A DNA stretch of 64,000 nt from Scytalidium lignicola (GCA_002812745.2 NCSJ02000217.1:1-64000); one strand, 5' to 3'. Counted from the stretch's first letter, positions 10,900 to 23,249 are shown. Notes: generated by a model not told the origin, from the letters alone. Numbers and translations: made by a program.

Positions 10900-11006
10900 C
10901 AGAGGTCGTGGCAAAATGTCACCGGACTGCGTTGAGGCGCTAATTTTGCACGCTCAAATAATTAGTGCCTTAACGTAACTCAAGTTACATATTACCACAA
11001 TCTCTG
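10900..11006. mobile_element. 107-bp palindromic MITE with TA flanks
   Basis: The two halves are near-complete inverted copies. The left end CAGAGGTCGTGG and right end CCACAATCTCTG differ only by C/T-type changes, and the inner arms AGGCGCTAATT and AATTAGTGCCT close on a short loop. A TA dinucleotide flanks each side (10898-10899, 11007-11008), as expected for a Tc1/mariner/pogo insertion. It has no coding capacity. It marks the border between the GC-balanced island and the AT-rich block. Confidence 0.65.
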
Positions 11007-11008
11007 TA

Positions 11009-12063
11009 TTATTACAAGGATTAAAACTATACAGTAATATTACAAATCACATAACTCTTATCATAAATCCCCGTCTACCCATACACTTAATCTGCTTGCA
11101 CACTGAAATTTATTACAAAATCGAATAAAACTACTTTTTAATAAACTTAACAATTATATAATTTTATACTATAAAATTTTATAAAATAATAAATCATTAT
11201 CTTTATAATTTTATAAGTTGTAAAACTATTTTATAAAGTTTTTAAAGTTAAAAACTATTAATTTTAAACTTATTATATAATATTAAATTTTTTAATATTA
11301 TAAAACTTTAAACTAATAATATCTTATTTGTTAGAAATGTTTAATTGATTAAATTTAAATGAGAATAACTGAAAACAGTTAATTTTTTNAGTTAAAGAAT
11401 ACAAAACATTAACTATTAATAAAAAAATCAAGTTTAATAAAAGTATTATATAATTGAATAATATTAGAATGTCACTTATTTAAAAGTATTAATATATTAA
11501 CTTATAGTTTGTAATTAAAAAAANCAATTATTATTATAAGTTTACAAGGAATTATATATTAGAACTTTACTATTAAAAGTAATATATTGTATAATATACT
11601 TGAAATGTATATATAACTTTAATTTGTTAACTAAAAGTATTATACAATTTATTAATAACTGTTTAAGTTATTAACTTTAATAAAAAAANCATAAAATTTT
11701 TAAATAAACACTTATAATAACAAATTTAAAATATTGTTAAAAGAATATAATTTGTTAAACTTGATAAAAAGATATTATATTAAATGTTAATTAAGTATAA
11801 AAAATTATATATAACATTTTAACTTCAGAATTATACAGAATAACTTATAAATTTAATATAAAAGTTATAATTAAGTTAATTATTGAAAAAATCCTTGAAA
11901 TTAACTTTTTACTAATTATATATACAAATTTAAAGTTATTATATAATTATTTTGTTAAGTTAAGAATTATATAAGAAAAGCAGCTTATAATTAATATAAT
12001 ATACTTTTACTAAACATATAAATAATATTAGATTATTAAAGTATAATAGATTAAAAAATCATA
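11009..12063. other. AT-rich RIP-eroded DNA, no gene seen
   Basis: Dense A/T sequence with recurring phrases such as TTAACTTTAATAAAAAAA next to single N calls, suggesting a degenerate internal repeat. No frame or recognisable family is seen. Confidence 0.5.
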
Positions 12064-12071
12064 AATCTAGT

Positions 12072-12675
12072 TAGACTGGCCGGACCGTTGCATTGGACCG
12101 TGGTCTGGACCAGACCGTGAGGTATTTACGGACCGTTTCAGACCGTGGTCTGAGCAATTTAAATTGTGGGGACCGTTTTCAGACTGTAGTCCTCACGGTC
12201 TGGAAATTTGAGACCGGACCGTACGGTCTACGGTCTGAAACCAAATAAATATGGGGACCGTTTTGAGACTGTAGACCGTACGGTCTCAGCTAAATTTTAA
12301 ATTAAAATAATAAATATAATTATTTATTAAATTTAATTTATATTACCGTTACTGTAAAATGTTACTGTTTTTATTTAATAAATAGTTTATTAATAAATAA
12401 TTATATTTATTGTTTTAATTTAAATTTAAATTTATACAGTCTGACGGTCTAACCAGACTGTAAGGCATTAAGGCTTTAAATTTCAGACTGTACGGTTTAG
12501 ATACCTTATAATTTGATGCCTTACGGTTCAGTCTGGTCTCGTCTCGATGCCTTACGGTCTGGTTGCCTTACGGTCTGGTCTCGTCTGGATGCCTTACGGT
12601 TTGGTCCAGACTGTAAGGCACCCAGACCGTACAGTTCGGACTGTACGGTTTCGTCTGGACTGTTCGGCCAGTCTA
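12072..12675. mobile_element. Non-autonomous hAT-like element with GACCGT palindrome arrays
   Basis: A 604-bp element bounded by inverted ends TAGACTGGCCGGACCGT (left) and TAGACTGGCCGAACAGT (right, read inward). A perfect 8-bp target duplication AATCTAGT flanks it (12064-12071 and 12676-12683), which with the TAGA ends points to the hAT superfamily. The first 220 bases and last 230 bases are packed with GACCGT and its complement ACGGTC, often face to face (e.g. GACCGTACGGTC, AGACCGTGGTCT), while the centre (about 12300-12435) is plain AT. The right half also repeats a phrase like GCCTTACGGTCTGG. No transposase frame is present, so movement would need a relative elsewhere. The subterminal hexamers are probably transposase-binding sites, as known for hAT elements; that is inference. 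Confidence 0.75.
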
Positions 12676-12683
12676 AATCTAGT

Positions 12684-14649
12684 TAGTTTTATAATTAAAG
12701 GCAAATTATCTAACTTTTTAAAATAATTGTTAAATATAAATAAAATACAATTAAAAGTAATAAAATAAGTAAAACATAATAACATAAATAGTAGAATAAA
12801 AGATTTTGAAAAAAAAAGATTTAATACTATTCTTAAATAAGTAATTAACATATAATTAAAAAAACTTTATAAATTTAAACATTTTAAAAGTTATAATGTA
12901 CAATTATTTTTAAAGTAACTTTAATATTAGCAAAATAGTAATTACATATATATAATATTCATATACTCTTATAAGTTAATCCTGATTAAATAATAAAAAC
13001 AAGTAAAGCTTTTACTACTTTACTCTTTTACCTTTTAATCATATAATAATTATAAAATATCATAATAAGTATATTACATATAATTATTTATTATACTTAT
13101 TAAAGATTAAAGATAATTAGTCTTAAACAGTAAATTAATGTTAAAGAGTAAAAGGGTAAGGTGTGTAAATTGTACAGATTAATTCTTGAAGAGCTTTTCT
13201 TTTCTTAATAATGTTAATGTACAAGTAAGTATATAACTTTATTATTTTAAAAATGATTAATCAAATTTCTTTTATTATTATAATATGACTTTAAGGATTT
13301 ACCTTTAAGTTCTTAACATTATCTTTTCTTTTTAAACTTTTACCTTTAAGAGTTAATAATCTTTTATACAAAGCTTTATTAACAGGAAATCATTAATCCT
13401 TTTATTAAAGAAGTATAACATTTACTTTATTATATTAATAATATATCTTTTAAACTATTTTTGTTCTTATAATAAAGTTTTATATTACTCTTTTAATGTA
13501 TTATTTAGTAAAATCATAAAAGTTATTAAATTAAGAAATTTTAAGGTTTACTTACTTTATTATAATGTTAAATGCTAATAATTTGATGAAGTTCTTTTAA
13601 TAATATAATTAATAAAGCCTTTAATATTATTATAATTATTTATTATGATTTGATAATCTTATTAACATGTATATGTATATAAATATTCTTCTTATATTTT
13701 TAACTTCTCTTTTTCTTTTCCTTATTATTTTTATTTTTAATTAATTATAATATAATAAGTCTAAGTTCTGCGGTTTAAGCTCTTAAATTCAGGGGGTTTT
13801 GATTGTTATTTTACATAGCTTTAACTGTTTGCTTAATATTGTGCACAGTCATATGTTTCATCACTAGCTTGCTTAATATGATCGATAACTATCCTCTTAA
13901 GCATTTGCTGGTTTTAATCATCACTTTTCTAAATTTCATATTCCAGAAATTAGAAGCCAAAAATGGCTCTTATTCTTTTCTTAGTTATGGTGTTCTATCT
14001 TTTTCCTTATCTTGGCGGTTATCTGCTTTATATAAGTGTTGGGAGTTTCCGCTTACCTTCTTTTACTTTGAATTCATTAAGTCTCTTGGAGAACTTTTAC
14101 TTCTTATATACTCTTTAAGCTTTAAAGGCTTGACTGGTTTAAAGTTATTTTCTTGTTACTTCTAATATTCTTCCTTTTGTATTTGTTAATAAGTATTATT
14201 TTTTTTTCAGACCTTATTCTCATACTCTTTCATAGTATCCTATTGGTTAATATTATCTAAAAACTCTAGTGATTTTGTTATCATTAAAACCTTGTAGTCT
14301 AGTCATGAATGAACCTTGGTTTTCTTTTACCTCTTTAGAATATTAACAGAGTTATAACCTTAATTCGAGTCCTTGTAAAGGATATACTCAAGATACTTCA
14401 GAATGTTCTTAAGCAACAGGTAAATGCTTATCAAGTGTTAAAGAATAAAAAAGGCTTTAGATGGAAAGGATTATTAGTGGATAGAAAAAGAGCATAACAA
14501 GAAGTAGTATATTTAACCATTGAACTTTGATAATACAAAAGCTAGTATATATTACACAAGAATAAAATTTATCAAGTATGTTTGATAGACTAAACTGTTC
14601 AAGGATTAGGAGGTATGTATAACTAATAAGAAGATAGATATTATGTGAA
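12684..14649. other. AT-rich stretch without a supported gene
   Basis: Mostly featureless A/T sequence. A 120-codon hydrophobic open frame at 13803-14165 (plus) lies in a slightly less AT-rich patch but starts with TTG and matches nothing I know. The last few hundred bases (14340-14650) could belong to the 5' part of the DUF3435 relic that follows, but no conserved block is clear there. Confidence 0.45.
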
Positions 14650-17195
14650 GAAGAGAATTACAATTTAAAANGAAANGTTCTTTGTACTGAATATTATACT
14701 AAAGGAATGATAATAGAGTTTTTACATTAGATTTATAAGACTTATATTATGCTTAAGCTTAAGCAAGGAAAGAAGATAAAGAGGAAAACAATTAATTAAT
14801 ATTAACAAGATCTTAAAATGCTTTTTTATTAAGCTAATAATACTTATGTTGATGTGAATGACTTTTATGAAGTTGTTAAGGTAATTTTAACTTTTCTTTT
14901 ATATTGTACATACCTTTCTTAACATCTTGTTAATGTCTTAACAAATAGTTTATCAATAACCTACTTATATATAATTATAAGTTGGATATTATGCTTAAGT
15001 TTAAACTTGTTATTAGAGTAGATGAACTACTTCTCTTATTAACTTATTACTAAGTACATGATAAAAGTATATATCCAATTGAAGATGATTGTCTAGATGT
15101 TGTTATTATCATGCTCTTTTTTNGTTTATACAAGTGTATAACTAACTGAGTTCATTTATATATCAAAAGGTAATGTTAACAAAGATTTACTTAGCAAAGT
15201 AGAAGAAATCGAAGAATAAGGTTAAGTTGTTATAAGTAACAATAATATTGAGGTAGACAACGAGGATCTTTATAATAGTTATGAAGAGAACTTCTTTAAC
15301 AGTGAAGATGAGGAAACTTAAGTTGATAAGGATAGTGAATTCTTTAACAATAACAAAGAGCTTTTCAATAGTAATGATGAAGGTAAGGTTGAGAATAAGA
15401 GTATTCTTGACAAAGTAACAACTAATTATACTAGCACAGATAACAAGTATAATAGTAACAAAAGTAATATTATCATAGCTAATTTAGCAGATGAAATAGA
15501 TTACTACTTTATAGAAATCAACAATAACTTTCTTAACTAGCCTGTTATACTAAACAACATTAAAGGAAAGGTTAAAAAGTGTAAAGTACTTTGCTATGAA
15601 GATATTACCTTTTAAATTGTACAAAATCTTTAACTAGGAGAGAAGGATCTCTTTGTTATAAAAGTCTTCCTTTAGAATTATAAAGGAGTTGACAATAAGC
15701 TTAAGTTATAAGTTTATCTTTTATTCTTCTTTTTTTTTTATTATATTATTACTCTAGTTAACAGCTCTTTTCTTACAAGATAATCTTTTTGTTCTATAAG
15801 AATAACCTTTTAATCTTTTATTTGATTTCTTATATTGTAACTTGTGTAATCTAGGATAATGTTATACTAGTTGAAGGCTAGAATAAGCTTAAGACTTTTT
15901 TTTGTAATTGACATATAGTACATAAGTCAACTGGTTATACATGTGAACTAGAAACTAGAATAGTTTAAATGTCTTGTCTTTTGACAATCTGAAAAANGTT
16001 AAGAGAGTATAAGTGAAGTTTCAGATGGAATTATTTCTTTACTTTAAGTATAATTTTTACATTAAGCAGTTTAGAATAGTTATAAGGTTAATAAACATTT
16101 TGACTTTATATTGTTTTTGTCAAGTTATACTTAACATAGTTGACAATGTGTATTTCTTCTTTTCTTATTATATCTCTTATAGCTAAAGGTAATTTTTAGA
16201 TGTAATCACTGATGTTGTACATAATCAAGTCATGTAACAAAAANCCATTTAGCAAGATGTTCAATGGTATATATATCAACGAATATGTCTGACTTAATGT
16301 ACAAGATGTTTATCTTGAAAGCAAGGTTATTGAGGATAGTTTAACATAGGTGTTTATGCATATAAGCATTCGATCCTATCCAGATGCCCTTATTAAAGCT
16401 TTGTCAGAGTTAGTATGTTAGCTTGTAAATGCAAATCTTAAAGTTGTAAGCCTTTAACAAGAATATGACTAAAAACACTAACAAATCAAGGGAATATACT
16501 GCTTTATCAAATATACACCAAAGGCAGTGAGGTAAGAGTATAATAAGTTAAAGAAAAGGCTTAAGAATAAGAAGAAGAGTATAGAAGATGAACTTTATAT
16601 AGAGTATAGGAAAGATTATGACTTCTGTACATATAATGAAATGATGAAGATGTAGTTTAACTTATTTATAATCTAAGAATCAAGTAGTTATAAGCTTATA
16701 ATCCAACATCAGCTTATAGAATAAACTTAGTTATAACAGGTCTTTTGTGATTTTTCAAAGAACTTAATGTTGTAAGAGATTATCAGTCAGAAGGTTATTG
16801 CAATTAAGTTGTAGATTGTACTTGTCTTATGTTGAGAGTTATAAACTTGTTAGCCACAGTGTTCTCTTATTGTATACAAGAATGTAATAAAGCAAGAGTC
16901 TTCTTCCTCAGCATTTTAGTTACAGCTTAAGCTGTTTTTGCTTATTTGCAAGGAGACTTAATACATTTTCTGTCTTGGAAACATGTAGTTAAGCTATGAG
17001 CAACAGATGTGTATGTTTGCTTGTGTATTATATATAATGACTTATGTTCAAAATGTTTATCATTTAGATCTTATTCCAACAAATCAATTGATTACTTATA
17101 TTCATCTTGTGTGTGCTATTAATGAGGTAATCTTCGAAAACATAGAGTATTTCAAAAATCATGTAATAATAGTTTATAAGATTAAGCTTTGTTAT
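14650..17195 (+). pseudogene. DUF3435 (Starship-captain family) gene relic
   Basis: Conserved blocks of the fungal DUF3435 family (tyrosine-recombinase-like, including the captains of Starship elements) can be read in order once stops are ignored: DLKMLFY-ANNTYVDVNDFY (about 14815-14875), LDIMLKFK and VDELLLLLTYY (about 14980-15050), IEDDCLDVVIIMLF (about 15080), KCKVLCYEDITF-IVQN (about 15580-15630), KGVDNKLK (about 15690), VVHNQVM (about 16215), YIEYRKDYDFCTYNEMMK (about 16600-16650), CDFSKNL (about 16750), and a C-terminal His/Cys region FKNHVIIVYKIKLCY at 17150-17198. At least one intron-like gap (from about 14880) is present. Gln and Trp positions have become stops, the RIP pattern. The gene is dead. 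The family is recognised from memory of its motifs; whether it was a true captain at the edge of a Starship or a non-captain paralogue cannot be told, as no element boundaries were found. Confidence 0.68.
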
Positions 17196-18479
17196 TAAAA
17201 AGATATTAGAAGTTTTTTTATTCTTCTGAATACTACTTATTAAAGTTGTTTATAAAATTTTTATACTATTTCAAGAACTAAGATAAAATGTATTAATAGA
17301 TTTAGCTAATATCCAGATAAATACATAAATTTTTNACATAAGATAAAGATAATGCAAGAAAATGAGATTGAGAGAAAGTAAGTCAAACAAATCCTATAGA
17401 AGAAATGAGGACTAGATAGAATAGTAATCTTACAGTAGAGTTCAAAATTGCCTTCTCAAACAACTTCTCTTAGTTTTACTTTTTCATGAGCACTAGTATT
17501 ATATAGTTAGTCAAATTCAAGCTACTAGATAAACGAGTATTCCTTACAAGAACCTTATAACAGGGAAATGGTTTTACTACTTAAGAAATGTAGCCGAAAG
17601 TAGCTAGAATTAGCCAACATCAGCACTTTATCAATCTAGTCATATAATTATCTTCTAAGGATCTGTTGCCTAGTATTAAATTACACTTTTATTACTTTGA
17701 ATATGGCTAATTAAGTTACTAATAATGTTATATGCACTATAATCCAGATTGTATATGAAGATCAACTTATTCAGTGAAGTAGGAAGCTAGTTTATATCAG
17801 TAGTAAGGAGTAAGGAGAAATGAAGAAGGTAGGTTAACATCAAAATACATTGGTGATGAGGAACTGTTAAGTTTTTATTATAATTCTGATGATTTAAATT
17901 ATAGTCTAAAGGGTTAAACCATGAAGTTCCTTTTTTTNATGTTTACTATTCTCTTCATAATAACACATAACAAATTCATAGCAATAAGTAAGCTGTATTC
18001 TATCATTCAAACCTTTCTTATTAACTAGTTTAACGACAGCTTCTCAGTAATAGAAGTATTAATAAGCGTTGGGCTTTGCTAGGAGTATGATTTAGGCTGA
18101 GGCAGCGGATATGTTGGATTAGGCACTAGTAATAGGTTGGATGTAGGCGAATTCAGCCTGTTAGCCTTAGTATCATTGTACTCTTCAACCATCTTAAGTG
18201 CTTTATAAGTTCTTACAATTATAGCATGGGTAAATATTAAATTTGAGGGACATAACTCTGGCTTGAAAGCTAGAATCATCAATGGAGATGTCAAAGTTTC
18301 TTTTTATCTTTCTCCTGGTAAGTTTGGCAATAATACAAGCATGTCAACGTTAACAACCTTACCCAGAGTGACTAAAGACTTTACTAGACCTGATATTCAC
18401 CATCCTTTTTGATTGTAACCTTGACTTTATTGACTGTGTAAAGATACTTGATTAGATTCACTAAAGATATGATATTCTA
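17196..18479. other. Degenerate DNA between DUF3435 and NB-ARC relics
   Basis: Includes a patch at about 18060-18410 that is less AT-rich than its surroundings and has few stops on either strand (an open frame on the minus strand at 18079-18294; a nearly open plus frame through 18410). The plus frame leads toward the NB-ARC relic and could be its N-terminal effector domain, but I recognise no family. Confidence 0.4.
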
Positions 18480-21310
18480 GGATTTTGGACTATACTTGTT
18501 AGCCTTGGTAATGTTAAGTAAGTGTAAAACGGCTATTCTCTAGTTTAGGCTGTTAACAACTGAGAAGGAAGTTGTAAATTACTATTGAATAAGCTTATCA
18601 AATCCACGAGAAATCATTGAATATATGGGTTTTCTGGATATATGCTAATAATGTAATATGTTTTGAGTAAGGTTTTCGAGATATTATAAAGTGCATTAAG
18701 ATTTATAAGTAGAAGGACCTAAAGGCTAATATATTTCAACTTGTGTACAATTGGTTATATGATGAAAAGAAGGGAAAATAGGTTATTATCCTTGATAATA
18801 TAAATGATGTAAGCTTCCTTGTTGACCCTCAAAATACTAGCTAGGATGGACAAACAAATAGTATAAATAGTAAGTATGTACAATTACTTGTGTTATATAT
18901 TTTACAATGTCTGAATGGATCAATTCTTATAACAACATAGAATAGGAATGCAGCTTTATAGTTGGTTGAAGAATATAATATTATTGTAATTGATCTGATA
19001 AATAAAGTAAATGTATTAGAACTTTTTNAAGTACAAGCTAAGGCAGTATAATGATAACAGTAATGATGATGTAATTGCTAAACTTATTATAACACTTGAG
19101 TTTATACTACTTGTTATTATCCAAGTTATTGTATATATTTTTTNACAATATACTATATTATTTTGTGCAAAAGTACCTTTGGAATTTCCAGAAGAGTAAT
19201 GATAAGAAAACAAGTCTTCTTGATTACAAGGGTAAGCAACTTCGTCAAGACTAGGAGGTAAAGAACTCTATTTTTATTATATAGCAAATATCTTTTGATC
19301 ATATTCGTGAAATCAGACTATCAACTGTAGATTTGCTTTCACTTATGAGCTTTTTTNGATCAGCAAAGAATTCTTGAGATTTTACTTCAAAATAAAAGTA
19401 AACAAGAAGACTTGCAACCAGACTAGAAAAAGAGTAATAATAATAATTTTGTTGATTATAAAACTGATGATAATAATGATGATAATGATAGTGATGATAA
19501 TAACAGCAATGATAATGGTGATGATGATGATAATAATATATCAAACTCTAGCATAGATGTTAAGTTTGAAGTTAATGTTTTAGTATTATGCAATTACTCA
19601 TTTATCTTTATCAATATAGACGGAAAAACTTTTAAAATGTATAGACTAGTGTAATTAATAACAAGAAAATAGCTTAAAGTTAATAGTTAACTAGAAAGAT
19701 AAAGAGGACAATCTGTGCAAAATCTTTATACAGAATTCTTAACAAGCAAATATGAAAATTGGACAAAGTGTTAAATATTTTTCTTACATGCAAAGTTAGC
19801 TTCAGAATAGAAGCTTGAGCTTAAAGATACTTTAAAAGACTAAGTTATACTATAATATAAAGTAACATGGTATGTATTAAGAAAAGGAAGTTTAATTGAT
19901 GTTGAAAATTTAGTATTAAAATCAATGAAAGTATAAGAAAAACTATTTGGTAAAGAGTATAAGGATACTTTAAAAAGTATAAGAATAGTAGGTTAAGTAT
20001 ATAACCTTTATAGCCGATAGAGTAAGGCAGAAAAGCTATTTGTACAAGTGATGGAAATAGTTTTGAGAGTGTTAGAGCAAGAGAATTACTTAACATTGGT
20101 TAATATAATAAACTTGGCGTTAATAAGTATAGATGATTTAGCTTTAACATATAAGAATCAAAGTTGATAGAAAGAGGTTGAAGACTTAGAGGTGTATGTA
20201 ATAGAGACAAGGAAGAGAGTATTAGGTGATGAATATTTTTTTTATATTGACAAGCATGGTCAATTTAGCTTTAACATACCAAAATCAAGGCTGGTAGAAA
20301 GAGGTTAAAGACTTGGATGTACAAGTGATGGAGATAAGGAAGAGAATATTAAGCAATAAGTATTTAGATATATTGATGAGTATAAGTAATTTAGCTTTAA
20401 TATATCAAAGTCAAGGCCAGTGGAAAGAGGTTGAAGACTTGGATGTACAAGTGATAAAGACAATGAAGAGAGTATTAAGTGATAAGCATCCAGATATATT
20501 GACAAGTATAAGCAATTTAACTTTAACATACCAAAGTCAAGGCTGGTGGAAAGAGGTTGAAGACTTGGATGTACAAGTAATGAAGACAATGAAGAGAATG
20601 TTAGGTAATGAGTATTCAGATACATTAACAAGTATGGTCAATTTGGCTTTAATATACCAGAGTTAAGGCCAGTGGAAAGAGACTAAAGACTTAAAGGTAT
20701 AAGTAATGGAAACAAGGAAGAGAGTGTTAGGTGATGAGTATCCAGATATATTGATAAGCTTGAATAACTTAACATTAATGTATGTAAATCAAGGTTAATG
20801 GAATAAGGCTGAAAAGTTGTTTATACAAGTGATAAAGATGATGAAGAAAGTAGTAGGGCAAGATTATCTTAATATATTAATAATCATAAGTAATCTTGTT
20901 TATATGTAGATATCTTAAGATTGTAATTATAAAGCCTTGAAGTTGATGAAGAAATATCTTATGTTATAATAACAAAAATTAGGTAACAATCACCTTGATA
21001 TAGTTTTCTTATAATAATTTGTAAAGAAATTAAAGTATAATAAAAACTTATTAGATAATACATTGACTATTAAGAACAACTTAATATTAAGGTATATAAA
21101 TCAATGATAATGGAAGAAGGCTTAAGAGTTGTTTGTCCAAGTAATAGAAATGAGAAAAAGAGTAGTAGGACAAGTGTATCCTAATACTCTGAGTAGTATA
21201 GTCAATTTAACGTTAGCATATTATTGTTAAGGACAATAAGAAAAGACAAGAGATATATTTATGTAAGTGTTTATACAAGTTATGAAGACAAGAAAGAGAA
21301 CTGATATATA
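18480..21310 (+). pseudogene. NB-ARC / TPR receptor (NLR-like) relic
   Basis: A dead NLR-type receptor. In fungi such proteins pair a nucleotide-binding switch with sensor repeats and act in non-self recognition. The frame shows, in order: a worn P-loop area (about 18550-18590), IHEKSLNIWVFWIYA (about 18610-18650), a Walker-B-like VIILDN and DVSFLVDPQNT (about 18785-18840), GSILITTRNRNAALQLVEEYN (about 18920-18980; RNBS-B region), a GLPLAL-like segment (about 19090), an Asp/Asn-rich linker (about 19430-19560), then from about 19840 at least nine kinesin-light-chain TPRs of 42 codons (126 bp), e.g. NLALIYQSQGQWKEVEDLDV. The best-kept repeats are 20305-20666. Stops fall where Trp or Gln is expected (GQW to GX-stop, etc.), so RIP rather than indels did most damage. 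The near-identical repeats would make it a RIP target by themselves. Confidence 0.75.
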
Positions 21311-21828
21311 AGTGATAAAAAAGGAAAGTGTTAAAACAAGAGTATTTTTACAGTATAACTAGTAACTTTTAATATATTTGAAGGGATATAGCAGGTTTTA
21401 ATAAAATATACTTGAAGTTTGTTTATGTTAAAAGTATAATCATGTAAAAAGCCATATGCTAAATTTGTTTTAAAAGTTTAATTTAAATGAAGTTACAACT
21501 TTATATTGGCTATTTTTAACTTTTGTTAGTCATTGTCAACTACTCTTAATTACATCTCTTAGGTAATAACTTTGTTTTTGTGCAGTAAAGCTCTTACAGA
21601 GATTTTCGCTTATCTAGCTGTTATAACTAATTATAATTGTACTAATGCAGACGAATAATAAAACTCAAAGATTTCAATTTTGAGAAGTTGGTTTCGAATT
21701 CTACGGTAAATAACAGGTGAAAACGAGAATATGTATAGTATTGTGGTAATACAATAAGACAGACCAAGCAATTGTCAGTTCTTATTACCATTTCTTAAGA
21801 CAGGTTACTAGAACAAGTGAGAAATACC

Positions 21829-21920
21829 AGGACATAATATTAGGACACAGTATTAGGACATAGTATTAGGACAGAGTACCAGGATGGAACACCAGTATTA
21901 GGACAGGATACTAGGACAAG
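21829..21920. repeat. 13-bp tandem repeat (TATTAGGACATAG type)
   Basis: The word AGGACA or AGGATG recurs at 21829, 21842, 21855, 21868, 21881, 21900 and 21913, a 13-bp spacing apart from one 19-bp step. It is richer in GC than its flanks. The surrounding 21640-22000 is also less AT-shifted and may be part of a repeat element, but no ends were found. Confidence 0.7.
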
Positions 21921-22129
21921 CTAATAGTGACAATGTGATGATCTAGATCTAAGGTTACCTGACTTGAATGATCTAAAGGTCTATAGACAAGATAATTATA
22001 CCTTATGATAACTTATCCTTGATTATCTAGAATAATCCTCTTATAATAATCATTACCTTATTGCATTAGAACGAAATTACAGAGCAAGTGACAATAAGAG
22101 TGTTAGGTAACAATACTAGTACTATTCTT

Positions 22130-22640
22130 ATTTGTACTAATGATGTTTTTGAGTTCTGCAGATCTATTAGTACCAGTACCCTTCTTATCCTCATAAATTT
22201 ATTTTAATACTAATACCTTTCTTAATCTTATAAAGTTATTTAAGTATTATTACCCTTTTGAATACTACAATTTATTAGTATTAATACTCTTCTTAAGTTT
22301 TGTGGATTTAATTTTAGAATTAGTGCCTTTTTAAGTTNGTGTAGATTTATTAGCATTTTCAATTCTGTAGAGTTTAGAAAGTATTAATACTTTTTTTTNA
22401 TCTTACAAGTTTATTAATACTAGTATTTTCTTCACCTCATAAGTTATTAGGTAATACTAAGACTTTCTTTGCTCTACATGTTTATCAGATAGTATTAAGA
22501 CTATATTAATAGTAGGATTTCTAATCCAAGTACCCTTTTAATAATAACACCTTTTTTNATACTAGTACCTTCATACTAATTCCTTTTTGATCTTATTATT
22601 CTTTTTNCATATTAATACCCTTTTAAACTAGTACAATTTA
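22130..22640. repeat. Degenerate AT-rich tandem repeat with ACTAGTACC phrase
   Basis: Roughly 45-bp units built from phrases like TTATTAGTACTAGTACCCTTCTTAATCTTATAA, strongly diverged from copy to copy by T/C changes and small indels. Single N calls sit beside the T-runs. No coding potential. Confidence 0.5.
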
Positions 22641-23249
22641 GAGAGGATAACTAATTGGATTATTGCATTACCTACTAAAACAAGATGCTTGTTACTCTCT
22701 CCAACAGTTGTAAAGATTTCCTCAAGTGGTTTAACATCATTGAAAGTATAATTTATGATGGTTTGTATTGACTTTTACCTGTGCATATTTGAGTAACACA
22801 ACTATTTTATCTTATAATAACTGACTTGTAATTATCAAGTTAGAAGGTATAATAGATTTGTTATAATGCCTCTTGAGTATTGTTACATTCCTTTCTTAGG
22901 CAAGTAGAATAAACAAGAATATTAACCAAGATATTTTTTCTATTTAACTTTAATGTTATACAAATAAGCTAATGTAATTCATGTGTTATAATGAGCTTTT
23001 TTNGGATATAGTATAAATTGTCTTAGTTTAGCCTTACAAATTATAGATTTGTTTATGTTATCTAAGCTGAAGACTATTAAAGTTTTGTAAAACCTTACTT
23101 TAATGCTTGAAAGTTCTATGTTAATTATTATAAAATCTTTGTTATAAAAACTTAAGTATGAACTTGAGATCTTTAATTAAGCTAAGAATAGACTTAATAA
23201 CTTAGTATTATTTACTACTCTTACTCTTATAAGGCTTGTTACTTCTACT
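22641..23249. other. AT-rich, no gene resolved
   Basis: No conserved block was recognised. It may hold the 3' portion of the minus-strand relic that follows. Confidence 0.35.

Noticed and set aside
12594..12851. Minus-strand open frame at the right end of the hAT-like element
   Set aside because: Spans the element end, the target duplication and flanking AT DNA, so it cannot be a real gene of either.
13803..14165. 120-codon hydrophobic open frame
   Set aside because: Has a TTG start, and Leu/Phe/Ile-rich translation is what T-rich DNA yields by chance. No family seen.
19299..19556. His/Tyr-rich and Met/Ile-rich frames on opposite strands
   Set aside because: Both are shadows of the GATGAT/AATAAT low-complexity linker of the NB-ARC/TPR relic.
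20305..20631. Minus-strand open frame of 108 codons
   Set aside because: Antisense of the TPR repeats; its own apparent 42-residue repeat comes from the TPR period.
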